DNA from: Ovis canadensis
Taxonomy: Eukaryota; Chordata; Mammalia; Artiodactyla; Bovidae
DNA: 64,000 nucleotides
Direction: 5' to 3'
NCBI RefSeq assembly: GCF_042477335.2
Contig: NC_091254.1
Location: 100,093,001-100,157,000, forward strand
Part shown: positions 10,901 through 21,415 of the stretch, piece after piece
Position numbering within the stretch: the stretch's first letter is position 1
How the letters are laid out: each line of letters starts with the position of its first letter
The notes under the pieces: generated by a model
Seen by the model: the letters and a program-made list of their open reading frames with translations, nothing else
Databases searched by the model: none
Told to the model about the DNA's origin: nothing
Program-made: the position numbers and the translations under genes

Positions 10901-13900
10901 GTTATCCCCACGGTTTCAGTAGCGGATACAAGCGGCACGAGTGGGTGTTCAGAAGGGAAACCGCTGAGTGGTGGCCTGAGGCACCCGTCTCGAGAGAGTC
11001 CTGGAGGGGGGGTTAGCTCGCCACATCCCCCCTGCTGGTCTCTCGCGGCCAGGCCAGAGCCGAGGGGTGTCTCACGCTGGCACAAGGGCACATCGATAAC
11101 CCACTCTGGGTCCTCAGTGGAGCAGCTGCCCCGGCCGCCCGTGGACACCCGCAGAGGCGGGCACGGCGTCTGAGACGTGCCCAGATGGCTTCCCCAGATG
11201 GGCGTGCCGGCCACAGCTGCTTCCACCCGTCTTAACGCCCCGATCTCAGCACCAAACTTGATGATGACTTAAGAACCCACGAAGCCGTGCCGCCTGACGG
11301 GCGAAGTTTCAAGCTGGTTTCGGTTTCAGTCGGTCTTTGGTTTGGAGGCTGGATGTGTCTCTTTGTGAGCTGAATGTCCCCATCGGGCAGTGGCTTCCTC
11401 TAGACTCGCACCCCAGGAATTAAGGACGTTCACGTGGCCTTCGTCATCCTTCAGCACGAGGGGCAAGTGCACCATCATTTCGCGCTAAGCTCTGGAGAGC
11501 ACGCCCGAGTTCACAGCTGGTGTTCGGCCTTGGGAGCAGGCGACCTCCAGGTGTCTGTGCGCCCCCAGCCCCTCCGTCCTGATGCAGCATGGCCAAGGCC
11601 CGGGCGGGTCTGTGCTGCCCCACGCCACCTGGCCTTGTGCTTCCTGGGATTAGGCTTGAGGGCCTGGCAGGGGTCATCTCTCTCTCTTGTCTCCTTTGCT
11701 TTTCAGAAAGATCAGGGTTTGAGTGAAAATGTCTTGTGCTAAACCAACCGTCTAAGTCAGCCCAGAGCTTTGGGGGTGAAGCAGGGAGCCTGCCCCGTCT
11801 CCCTCCGTGCCCCCCACCCCAGTCCTGGCTGCCGCGTAGGCGCGCCTGTGGGTGGTGGGGCAGGGCCTAGAGGGCCCGAGGCCTGCTGCACTGGGGGGCG
11901 TGGTCTGTCCCGGGGTCAGGGCGCCCGCGTCTCCAGCTCTCTGATCAAGCCGGGGCTCCCCGAGGGGCGGCGGCTGGGCACGGCCGGGGGGCGTGGTCCG
12001 TCCCGGGGACCGGGGCGCCTGCGTGTCCGGCTCTGAGCTAGCTGGAGCCCTGTGCTCAGGCCAAAGCACCAGTCTGCTGCCCCAGCGGTCCCCCCGCGGT
12101 CCCCCTCGCCGACCTCAGATGTGACTGGTGAAAGGGCGTGCAGTTTGGTGACGAGAGCACTGTCGCATTGTCCCAAGGGCCGAGCTTAAAGGCGGAAGCA
12201 GCTGTTGTTCCACAGGTGGAGCAGCCAATCTCGGTGGGTGCCCGCTTGCTCGGCGGCAGCTCGGCCGACGCCGTCTCACTGGGTTGTTGTCCCCGCAGGC
12301 CGGTCTAATTGAAGCCAACGGGGAACTCAAGGTCTTCATCGACCAGAACCTCAGTCCTGGGAAAGGTAAGGGCGCCCGGCTGGGCCCACCCCTGCCATGT
12401 GTCTCTGGGTCCCCGACGTCCCGGGGGCCTGGGCTCAGCGGCTGCGTCTACCTGGCTTGTAGTGCTTGCTGTGTGTGGAGAGCCAGGGCAAGTGGAAGCG
12501 TGCGAGGCCGTGAGCGTGGCACTGGGCACGCTTTCCCCCCGTCCCAGGGCCGCCCTGTGCACCCTGCGGGGACCCCCGGCGCCCGAGAGCGGCAGGGGCC
12601 CGTGTGCGCGGTTGTGTCTGCAGTGAGTGCAGGAAGGTGTCTGTCCCTCGGCTGTGCGTCCAGGTGTCCGAGTGTGGGGGCCAGTGTCCTCGCGGTCGCT
12701 CCTCCTGGGCAGGAACGTGCTGCAGGAGGAGAAGCCTGTGAGCCTGCGCCCATCTGCAGACACGCAGGGACGTGTCCAGGCGCACTCAGTTCCAGCTGAA
12801 GTTGTCTGAGAATCAGAGCTGTGAGCGCCGGGTCCTGTGGTCCCACCAGAACATTCTGTCGGGGGGCAGGCAGCCCACGGGGTTTGGGCAGGCTGGGGGC
12901 AGCCGGGGTGCAGTGGAGCCCTGAGGCCTGCATGCGAGGGCCTGGTGTACGCCAGGGCCTGTGGTCGGGAGAGGGCGGTGTGGGCGCAGCTGCCAGGTTT
13001 GGGAGTCAGGCTCGGCCGAGGTGCCTGCAGCCGCCTGTGGGTCGGATGGGGCCCAGGGCAGGAGGGTGGCCCGAGCAGCGCTCGGCTGCCACAGATGCCT
13101 TGGGCCGGCCTCAGGGCCGCTGTGACGGCACCTCTCGCGTTGCAGGCGTGGTGTCCTTGGTTGCTGTCCACCCCTCCACAGTGAACTCTCTCGGGAAGCA
13201 GCTCCTGCCAAAGACCTTTGGACAGTCCAACGTCAACATCTCGCAGCAAGTGGTAAGGCCGGGAGGCTTGCCGTCCGAGGCCACGGTCTCGGGTGCGGGG
13301 CCAGTGCCGGGCGTCCCCGGCGCGGGGCTGCCTGCCCGCGGCTTCCCAGCCGCTCCTGCCTCTGCCCTCGTGGGGCCTGTGGGTGGTGCATGCCCTTGGG
13401 TGGGCCGGCTGCTCCTGGCCGGGGCTTGTTGCCTGCCCGGGACGTGGGGCTGGCACTGGACCAGCCTCTCGTGGGTTCAGGGCTCACAGACGCAGGGCTG
13501 GCACTGGGCCAGCCTTTCGTGATTTGGGGCTTGCGGACGCAGGGCTGGCACCGGGCCAGCCTCTCGTGGGATCGGGGCTCTGCGGATGCGGGCCGTGGCT
13601 GCTCTGGCCTTCCTGGTTGGTGGGAGGGGTCAGACTCCCGGGGCCTCGCCCGGTGCCCCCCAGGAGTCCCGCCAGCTCCTGCCTGCAGGCTCGACGGCCT
13701 CTTCCTGATGCAACCCGTGGCCATGAGGGGTGGGGCGTTCGTGTCCCACCCGCGCCTGTGGCCTGGCCCCCCGGCAGGTGTGTGACGGCCTGTCGCTCAG
13801 CCCCACTGTGATGGTGACCACGTTGGCTCAGCAGCTTTGCTGCAACACTCCACATAGTGCGTGGAGGCTGGGGCCTTCCTGGAACATCACAGTCAGTAAA

Positions 13901-16900
13901 CGTCTTTCTGATGGAAGCTATAATTCACATCGTCTTATTTTGTAGGTGCTGTGTGTTGTTTCATAGCAGAGTCACAGCTGAGAGTGGCTCGGGGAGCGTA
14001 GGGACAGCTCTCGTGCTGTTTCCAGTTTAAATAGAGGGAGCAGGAGTGACACGGAGGTTCCTGTCGGTGTCCCGACCTTCAGCCCCTTAGCGGACGCTCC
14101 CCCACGGCTTCCCAGAGCCGGCTCAGGCCGAGCTCATCAGCCGGCACGATCTTCCCCACACCCCGGTGCCTCTCCGGCTGGGCACAGAGAGCTGGGGGTT
14201 CTCACAGGAGGTCGGTGGAGAGCAGTGGAAATCAGGGTGTGAGGGTGGAATGAGCACCCACAGGGCCCTCTGTGAGGCTGAGGTACCGCCCACGGGCATG
14301 GGGTGCCCTGCCTGCCCCCGTGTCCCATGTGGTCCAGGAAGGCCGCCTTGGGAATGCACAGCCAGTGGGCACCTGCTCTCCCTGCAGGGCAGCTGTGGCT
14401 GAGGGGGGTGTTCTCCGGGTGGGCGGGGAGCAGGCCCTAGCGGGGGGCCAGGGACCAAGGCAGGGGGTCGGCAAGCCTGGCCGCGGGCGGCGCGCCGTCC
14501 CAAGCCCGTTCTCCTGAGCGCTGGAGGGACGGCTCTCGAGGAGATGAGCCGTGACCCGGGGCCTCCTCAGCACTCACTCTCGAGGCCTCGGCTCTGGGGA
14601 TTCTTGCCGTCCACCCTGGAGCAGTCTGGGACACATGTGCCGTTTGATCACTTTCTAGAACACACGCTGTTTGATTTCATATCTCTTGAATGAGAGTGAA
14701 ACGCTGGTGATGCTTTGATCATTGGGAACGTGGATTAAGAGACTGGGACTCAGCTGAGCTGTTTTCCCTTCCATGGTCTGGATCGCTGATATTCATAGGT
14801 GACCTGGGCTTAGAGGTGATTTGCAAAGTGCCAGGTCAGCTGTATCAGCGCTGCGGCAGGTAGCCCTTATCCTGCTAAGCAGCGGACCAGGGGGAGCATC
14901 CAGCTTAAAATAGCACAGCCGTGGCCCGCCCTCCACCGCCAGCGCGGGGGGCCTGGGCCTCCCACGCCGGTCACCAGGAAGCACTGCTTCTGAGTGGTTT
15001 CTGGGCTCAGGCATGAGTCCCTGGGGAGCCGAGCTCCTGCTTGGCTGGATGAGGCGGTGTGTGCATGCCCTGTGAACGCGGGGCCACGGGGCAGGGCTTC
15101 TGGGCTGCGTGTCTGTGCCCGAGCAGTGGGCGCCTGCCTCTGCCCCGGTGGCGCTGCACCCCACCCCGCCCTGCGCTGGCCAGGGTGCCCAGGGCTCCCT
15201 GCGTGGGTGAGCGGGCGCTGGGGTCGCCGCAGTGAGCCCCACTGGCCCTGGGTTCTTTTCCTCTTCGTCTCTGGGGCTCGTTGCTGCCCCAGTGAAGCAG
15301 AGTCTCATCTCTGGGTTGCGGGGGAAGGAGGTGAAAGTGGGGCATGCGGGTCTCAGAGCTGTCTCCAGCCACCCGTGTGCAGCAGGCGGAAGGCAGCCAG
15401 GGCTCCGGGGGCTCTCGGGACCCTCCTCCAGCCTCTGGTTAACGACACTCAGCGGCGGCTGTAGGTAACAGGAACTGATGAGGCGGCAGTGTCATGCGTG
15501 GGAGATTCTGACTGTTCTGAATTGTCTCTTTTGACTGTAGGTGATTGGTACACCTCAGAGGCCTGCAGCGCCAAACACTATCGTGGTAGGCAGCCCACAC
15601 ACCCCGAACACTCACTTCGTCTCCCAGAACCAGCCTTCAGAGCCCTCTCCTTGGTCTGCCGGGTGAGCACTTGCCTGGAACACCCCCCACCCAGCCTCTG
15701 TGCGCGCGTGGGCACCAGCGTGCCGGAGGAGCCGGCAGTGGCCCCGCGGGCCCTCGAGAGGCCAGGCCGTGGGCAGCCGCCCTGGCTCCACTGAGGGCTG
15801 GGCTCCGGCCTCTAAGCGCACTGTCCATGCTGGAAAGTACCGTCTGTGGAGCCCCAGGAAACGGGCGGGTCTTCCAGCCTCTCCCCTGCTGCTAAACGTG
15901 GCTGTGGGCAGCCCCGTGCCGCGGTCACACTGTTGCCTGGATCTTTTCCTCCAAAAGCAAAGTAACGTGAAACAGTTTTACTCAGAGGTCAGCTGTGCGA
16001 CTGTCCTTAAAGACAAAAAGCTACTCGTTCTAAAGCAACAACCATCAGTCCCCGAAACCCCCCAGTGGGGAACCTGGGTGGCCCTTCCCCTGATGTGGCG
16101 ACTTAGAAGGTCAGGTGTTGGGTCTCCCTCCCAGCTGCCATGTGGCCTCGTCTCAGCAGAGCTGCGTTCGCCCCAAATTCCGAAATTTGCAGCTAAACTT
16201 CCGTAGCTCCTCACAGCCAAGGATGTTTATTACCAAGCACCGTGTAGCATCTGGACACCAGTCCCGCGTGTCCCGGGTCCTGCCCTGCTTTCCCCTAGAC
16301 TTGAAGAGACGTGTGGGGCGCAGCCCCGTGGAAGTTTGTGCTGCAGCCTTTCAAGGAGGGGGGTCCCTGGAGGGGGGTCCCTGGACGGGGGCCGGAGCCA
16401 GGCTCCCACCCCTCCTCTGTTGGGCATGGCCCATGGGGGCCCCTGGCGGCACGAGCCGGCCCCCAGACGCGGGTGTGGCCGGCCCGCGCTGCGAGCTGAG
16501 GCCGCGGCCGCTCCGCGCTGTCCCGCAGGAAGCGCAACCGGAAAGGAGAGAAGAACGGGAAGGGGCTGCGGCACTTCTCCATGAAGGTGTGTGAGAAGGT
16601 GCAGCGCAAGGGGACGACGTCCTACAACGAGGTGGCCGACGAGCTGGTGGCCGAGTTCAGCGCGGCCGACAGCCACATCCTGCCCAGCGAGTCGGTGAGC
16701 GCGTCGGGCGGGCGGGTGCGGAGGCGGCCCCGGAGCCCTGGAGAGGCCGCCCCGCCGCCTCCCGCGGGTGCGGAAGCCCCGGAGCCCTTGGGAAGGATGT
16801 TTCTTGACCCGCTGGTGCCGGGAAGCTGTCGCATCCCTGTGGCATCTGCTCGCTCCTGTGGGCCGTGTGGGGGCCGCCCTGGGCGGGGGGGGGCAGCGTG

Positions 16901-19900
16901 TGGCCTCGGGTGTGTCCGGGGCTCGCGTGCTGCTGTGCGCGTGGTCCTGGGCCGTCGGGAACCCCCCGCGTCTCTGCCAGGCCTACGATCAGAAGAACAT
17001 CCGGAGGCGCGTGTACGACGCGCTGAACGTGCTCATGGCGATGAACATCATCTCCAAGGAGAAGAAGGAGATCAAGTGGATCGGCCTGCCCACCAACTCC
17101 GCCCAGGAGTGCCAGAGTCTAGAGGTGCCCGGCTGCCCCCCTGCAGTGCTGGGCGGGGCCTGGGAGTGCCGGGGGCCTCTGTGCTGCCCCTGGCGGTGAC
17201 CCGGGGCTGGAGGCTGATGGCCCGCTTGGCCTGCGGGGGTTTCCACGCCCAGAGGAGCGGAAGTCGGGTGGAGGCGGCACAGTCCTGAGACGGAGGAGCC
17301 GCCCGCACGCCTGGCAGCAGCTGCCTCCTCTGGCCCCCGGCCCCTATCAGGCTCAGGGCTCGTGTCTTTGGTGACCGTGTTGCCTTGGATTTTAAAATAT
17401 GCTTCGGAAACGAACCGCTATGGTTTTGTTTTGGTGTTTGGTCTGTGAAGGTGGAGAGACAGAGGAGGCTGGAAAGGATAAAGCAGAAGCAGTCGCAGCT
17501 TCAGGAGCTCATCCTGCAGGTTAGGGGCCCCTGCGCGGAGGCTGCCCTCCAGGCACTCGGTTCCGGGCGTGCTTCCCCTGGCCTCTCGGGGGACCAGCCT
17601 CCTCGGTGTTGGCTGGGGCTGGGCAGGGCCGTGGCAGATGCCCAGGGGGAGGTTAGCTGTTCAGTGGCCGCGGGCCTCAGCGTGGGCCCACTGTGCGTCT
17701 TTTTTAGCAAATCGCCTTCAAGAACCTGGTGCAGAGGAACCGCCAGGTGGAGCAGCAGGCCAGCCGGCCGCCCCCGCCCAACTCGGTCATCCACCTGCCG
17801 TTCATCATCGTCAACACCAGCAAGAAGACCGTCATCGACTGCAGCATCTCCAACGACAAGTAGGCGTGAGGGGGGCTCCGCCCACAGGCGTGGGCGGGGC
17901 TTGCTGTGCCCGCCAGCGTGGGCGGGGCCTGCTCTGCCCCCGCTGTGTGGGCGGGGCCTGCTCTGCCCCGCTGTGTGGGAGGGGCCTGCTCCACCCCCCC
18001 CCCCGCTGTGTGGGCGGGGCCTGCTCTGCCCGCGAGCGTGGGTGGGGCCTGCTCTGCCCCCCCTGCGTGGGCGGGGCCTGCTCTCACCCCCCTGCTGCGT
18101 GGGCGGGGCCTGCTCTGCCCCCGCTGTGTGGGCGGGGCCTGCTCTGCCCCCTGCTGCGTGGGCGGAGCCTGCTCTGCCCCCGCTGTGTGGGCGGGGCCTG
18201 CTCTGCCCGCCAGCGTGGGTGGGGCCTGCTCTGCTCCCCCCCTGCGTGGGTGGGGCCTGTTCTGCCCCCCCCCCCCCGCTGCGTGGGCGGGGCCTGCTCT
18301 GCCCCCCCACCCCCTGCCCCCGCTGCATGGGAGGGGCATACTCTGCCCCCCATATGTGGGCGGGGCCTACTCTGCCCCCTGCTGTGTGGGCGGGGCCTGC
18401 TCTGCCCGCGAGCGTGGGCGGGGCCTGCTCTGCCCGCCAGCGTGGGTGGGGCCTGCTCTGCCCCCCCCTGCGTGGGCGGGGCCTGCTCTGCCCCCCTGCG
18501 TGGGCGGGGCCTGCTCTGCCCCCCCCTGCGTGGGCGGGGCCTGCTCTGCCCCTGCTGTGTGGGCGGGGCCTGCTCTGCCTGCGCTGCGTGTCTGACAGGC
18601 CGCGTGGCGCGGCTCCCAGGGAGTTCACTGGCGGGTTTCCTTACCCGGGCTGTGCAGCTCCTTGGAAAGGAGGGCGGCGGGGCGCATCAGGACGGCAGGC
18701 GGCACCTGGGGCCTGTCCCGGGGGCGTCGCTGCCTCTGATGGGTGGGTTGTGTGCCGGGGGAAGGTTTGGGGGCTCGGGGCCCCAAGTCAGGCATCGGCT
18801 CTGTCCTGGAGATGGTGCTTTTCTGACGGTGACCGTCGCCTCCAGGTTTGAATACCTGTTCAATTTCGACAACACGTTTGAGATTCATGATGACATCGAG
18901 GTGCTGAAGCGCATGGGCATGGCCTGTGGGCTGGAGTCCGGCAGCTGCTCCCCCGAGGACCTGAGGGTGGCCAGGAGCTTGGTGCCGAAGGCGCTGGAGC
19001 CTTATGTGACAGGTCAGTGGCATGGGGGGGGTCACCTGCCCGCGGGAGGAGCAGAAGCAAGGGGGGCGGGGGCTGAGGGGGCTCGCGGTTCCGGGGGGGT
19101 GGTGCTGCCTGTAGGGCTCGCAGCTGAGCAGGTGTCTGGAGTCTGTCCTGCTGCCCCCCGGCCCCGGCCAAGCTGGGGATCCTGGCAGCGGCGGGGGGCG
19201 CTCTGGTGAGAGGAGAGGCCTCCCTGTGCCCCCCTGGCTGTGGGTTCCCTCACGAGCCCCGCATTGGGTGGCCTGGGGGCTCCCAAGCCCTGCAGGACGT
19301 CCGTGAAGCAGCTCCTGCTCTCCGACCCCCAACGCCAGCGGCTGCCCCGCTGACCCCTGCTGCCCACCTGTCCTTGGCGTGGTGGTCCGGCCGGGCGGAG
19401 GGGAGGGTTGCGTCCGGGAGGCGGGGCGGGGTCCCGCCGGGAGGCGGGGCGCGGGAGCCGGCCCCCTTTGGCCCGTCCGTCTCCTGGAGGCCGTGTCCTT
19501 TCCCGGCCCTGCAGTGCCGTCTTCGCCCCTCTCCGGAGGGTGCCCGGCCCGGAGCCATCGGCCCTGTCTCAGCGCCCTGTGGGCTCTGCTTCGTGACGTT
19601 TGCCTCGTTTTCTTCCTCTTTGCAGAAATGGCTCAGGGGTCGCTCGGCGGTGTGTTTGTCGCGTCGGCAGTGTCGACGTCTAACGGCACGCGGCTGTCTG
19701 CCAGGTAACTGCGCCCCCAGAGCCGCGCGGCCACCCTCCCCGGCGGGAAGCCCGGGTCTCATGTGAGCGGCCTCCGTCCTGCTTGGAGCCGGGCTCCCTG
19801 CGCAGCGGACACCAGGGCCCCAGGGTCGTCCGGAGCTCGTGCTCTGGGCAGAGAAGCTGTTTGTTCTGATGAGACTTTCCCCGTAAAGACCAGGAGGGGT

Positions 19901-21415
19901 ACATGGATTTTATTTTCTATTGAAGTAATTCAGTGCCGCGGCGGCAAAACCGCCTGAACTGCGTGGCCGGCAGCCTGAGTCAGGCTGTTTCTCCGTCTGT
20001 TTTTTCCCTTTTCTTTCAACGCTTGAAGTCGCAGTGCACACGTGGTGGTGCCCGTTGCCCCTTCTTATTTTTCCGTTTACTGTGTGCATTGCTCTACGTG
20101 TTGAAGGAACTTTCATCATTTCAGTCAAAGTGTGTTTGAGCCGTGACCTCACAGGCCCCCGGAGCAGGGCTGGGTCAGGCCTCGGAGTTCCTCCTGGTTT
20201 TTAAAGATAAGCATAAGGTGATTTCCGTGTGAGTATGGACAGAACAGTGGTCTTGGGTGTCTCATGTTGGGCCTCATACGTGTCTATATCAACTCTGAAC
20301 AGTAAAGGATGTCTTGTTTCTCATACACATGAAATCAGCAGCATGTAGGTCCAACAAAACCGGGTTGGCTAGTAAACCCTGTGTGCACCTGCCTCGAAGG
20401 CTCGGCAGCCCCCGTGCTGTGTGGCCTCCACGTGACCCCAGCTCGGCCTCGGTGCGCCCGAGGGAGGGGCAGGCTCCCTGTGAGGGTCCCAGCGCCCAGC
20501 CCCTCGCGGGGTGCCTGCACCTGGTTGCGTTTTGACAGAGGTTGGTTTGGTTTTAAATTCTGAATCTGCCACTGTGCGTGGCCCAGTCTGTAAAATCTGA
20601 ACACTGGTTATTCCGGGAGGTGGAATTTGGGTATTTTCTAAAGTTTCATCTTTAAGAAATTCTCTCTATTAATGAACTTTCGGGCTCTTGTCAGTGTTTT
20701 TAACAAGATGAAAGCCGGTACCACTTCGGAAGGAAAGCTGACACTGGGGCCCCGGTTCTGAGCCGCCCTCTCTGGTCGTGCACTCGGGGGGTTCCTGGCT
20801 GCAGGCAGCCGCAGCTTCAGCCTGTTTTCCACTCTTTCAGATGTGGTCGCTAGATGGGGGTTTCCCAGATATGGGGTTACTTTGTCATAGAGCGTGATAC
20901 CTCCTAGGTTTTGTTGGGCAGTATCGGTAAACACCAGTGAAAGGTATCAAGACACCTGCGTGCGGTTTTCTCCTAAAAGGGAAATAGGCAGAGTGTCGGA
21001 AAACCGTGTGCACGTGTGTGAATGCACACACGTGCCTCACACGGCCCACTCCTTTCCTCCCTGGAGGGTGTGGCGGGCAGAGTTTGGAGGAGGGTCTCGG
21101 GGTCTCGGTTGGTGTGCCGGGGCTTCTGTTCCTGGCGCGCTGAGAAGCAGGAGCCCGCCCGAGCCGCTCGCTCTGTCGTGCTGGGCCAGGGTGACGGTGA
21201 GCTCAGCCTGGGAGAGGCGGGTTCCGTGCCGCCCGCTGTGTGGCCCCTGACGTCCCTGTCCTTGCAGCGACCTGGCCAACGGCGCGGACGGGGCGCTGGC
21301 CACGAGCTCCAGTGGGTCGCAGTACAGCGGGTCCCGGGTGGAGACGCCGGTGTCATGCGTCGGCGAGGACGACGAGGATGACGAGGACTTCAACGAGAAC
21401 GAGGAGGAAGACTGA
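4953..21415 (+). CDS. TFDP1: TFDP1, transcription factor Dp-1 (E2F partner), 11 coding exons
   Basis: DP-1 heterodimerises with E2F proteins in the nucleus and with them activates or, with pocket proteins, represses S-phase genes. The coding exons are 4953-4964, 12299-12365, 13146-13252, 15541-15662, 16529-16694, 16981-17124, 17451-17519, 17708-17859, 18846-19012, 19626-19704 and 21268-21415. They join in frame to 1233 nt, or 410 aa plus stop, the length of human DP-1. Visible landmarks are the LSPGK site at Ser23, the winged-helix DNA-binding region about 105-195 with [11 protein letters not shown] at 166-176 and the DEF-box segment [12 protein letters not shown] at 135-146, a heptad-like dimerisation stretch near 207-270, and an acidic C-terminus ending in EEED. 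The start is fixed by MAKD with a strong Kozak context (ACATGG). All junctions are GT/AG and no frame break is seen. Family assignment is secure. Confidence 0.97.
5195..5645. repeat. Minisatellite, units of about 33 and 44 bp
   Basis: About eleven tandem copies are built from the words CTGGGTCTCTTGGAGGCTGG, TTGGAGGCTGG and CCGCCGCCGGC. Longer units carry an extra TTGGAGGCTGG block; shorter ones lack it or replace it with CGTCTCGAGG. Open frames on both strands across it are repeat artefacts. Confidence 0.92.
7312..7405. repeat. 18-bp tandem repeat
   Basis: The unit CTGGCCCGTCACTGCCCC is repeated about five times almost without change, with a slightly altered last unit. The homogeneity suggests recent expansion or gene conversion. 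Confidence 0.93.
7803..8250. repeat. TG-rich degenerate repeat (GTGTGCTGAGCATGTGTG-like)
   Basis: GTGTG, GCACACG and GAGCATGTGTG words are interspersed over about 450 bp. It is a decayed TG microsatellite that has matured into a longer-unit array with units of about 30-40 bp. No coding potential is inferred. Confidence 0.88.
9840..10230. repeat. 57-bp minisatellite keeping one open frame
   Basis: The word GAGACAGG recurs at 9884, 9941 and 9998, giving a 57-bp period that decays downstream. Because 57 is a multiple of three, one frame stays open and would read as 19-residue repeats containing [12 protein letters not shown]. It lies deep in TFDP1 intron 2 with no supporting splice or start context, so I treat it as non-coding. 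Confidence 0.85.
12299..12365 (+). CDS. TFDP1: TFDP1 exon 3
   Basis: It encodes residues 5-26 ([11 protein letters not shown] onward) and includes the Ser-Pro site LSPGK. The acceptor is TCCCCGCAG and the donor GTAAGG. It ends one base into codon 27. Confidence 0.95.
13146..13252 (+). CDS. TFDP1: TFDP1 exon 4
   Basis: It encodes residues 27-62, [20 protein letters not shown] onward, ending ISQQV. The acceptor is GTTGCAG and the donor GTAAGG. It is close to the human residues from memory. Confidence 0.95.
13445..13590. repeat. Three-copy tandem repeat, about 47 bp unit
   Basis: GGGCTGGCACTGGGCCAGCC recurs near 13447, 13495 and 13542 with about 10-15% divergence between copies. It lies in TFDP1 intron 4. 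Confidence 0.85.
15541..15662 (+). CDS. TFDP1: TFDP1 exon 5
   Basis: It encodes residues 63-102, [20 protein letters not shown] onward. This is the linker before the DNA-binding region and is rich in Ser, Thr and Pro. The acceptor is TTTGACTGTAG and the donor GTGAGC. Confidence 0.95.
16529..16694 (+). CDS. TFDP1: TFDP1 exon 6 (start of DNA-binding domain)
   Basis: It encodes residues 103-158, beginning [19 protein letters not shown] and including the DEF-type stretch [12 protein letters not shown] at 135-146. The donor GTGAGC follows the TCG codon in phase 0. Confidence 0.96.
16981..17124 (+). CDS. TFDP1: TFDP1 exon 7 (recognition part of DNA-binding domain)
   Basis: It encodes residues 159-206 with [20 protein letters not shown], the DNA-contact helix of E2F/DP winged-helix proteins. 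It ends at GAG with the weak donor GTGCCC. The next acceptor at 17450 restores [10 protein letters not shown] in frame. Confidence 0.96.
17451..17519 (+). CDS. TFDP1: TFDP1 exon 8 (dimerisation helix)
   Basis: It encodes residues 207-229, [20 protein letters not shown] then ILQ. The pattern of leucines and charges fits the coiled-coil that pairs with E2F. The exon is 69 nt, so skipping it would keep the frame while removing this helix. Confidence 0.95.
17708..17859 (+). CDS. TFDP1: TFDP1 exon 9
   Basis: It encodes residues 230-279, including [20 protein letters not shown], part of the marked-box-like dimerisation domain. The donor GTAGGC splits the lysine codon AA|G. If the intron were retained, the donor itself would read as AAG TAG, an immediate in-frame stop. 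Confidence 0.95.
17870..18595. repeat. GC-box minisatellite in TFDP1 intron 9
   Basis: About 23 units of 25-33 bp are arranged around the core GTGGGCGGGGCCTGCTCTGC, with variable C-rich spacers. Almost every unit carries GGGCGGGG, a consensus Sp1/KLF GC box. The array begins about 10-30 nt after the exon 9 donor and fills about three quarters of the 986-bp intron. Long open frames on both strands are produced by the repeat. Confidence 0.95.
18846..19012 (+). CDS. TFDP1: TFDP1 exon 10
   Basis: It encodes residues 280-335, [20 protein letters not shown] onward through EPYVT, the C-terminal half of the E2F-contact domain. The donor is GTCAGT. Confidence 0.96.
19626..19704 (+). CDS. TFDP1: TFDP1 exon 11
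   Basis: It encodes residues 336-361, [20 protein letters not shown] onward. The acceptor is TTTGCAG and the donor GTAACT. This tail segment is less conserved with human than the core. Confidence 0.94.
21268..21415 (+). CDS. TFDP1: TFDP1 exon 12, last coding segment
   Basis: It encodes the final residues 362-410, with the acidic tail [17 protein letters not shown] and stop TGA at 21413-21415. The acceptor is CCTTGCAG. The acidic tail is typical of DP-1. Confidence 0.96.

Larger units (their letters stand above)
4965..12298 (+). other. TFDP1: TFDP1 intron 2, rich in minisatellites
   Basis: This 7.3-kb intron holds four tandem-repeat blocks, at about 5195-5645, 7312-7405, 7803-8250 and 9840-10230. 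No further exon is needed between the codons on either side, because the frame and the conserved protein join directly. Apart from the repeats I see no gene or recognisable transposon. Confidence 0.8.

Noticed and set aside
12305-13456. A 383-codon minus-strand frame opposite TFDP1 exons 3-4
   Set aside because: It overlaps well-supported plus-strand exons, has no domain and lies in stop-poor GC-rich DNA.
17569-19209. A 546-codon frame across TFDP1 exons 9-10 and the minisatellite
   Set aside because: Most of it is the repeated unit read as GRGLLCPP-like peptides, out of frame with the conserved DP-1 exons.
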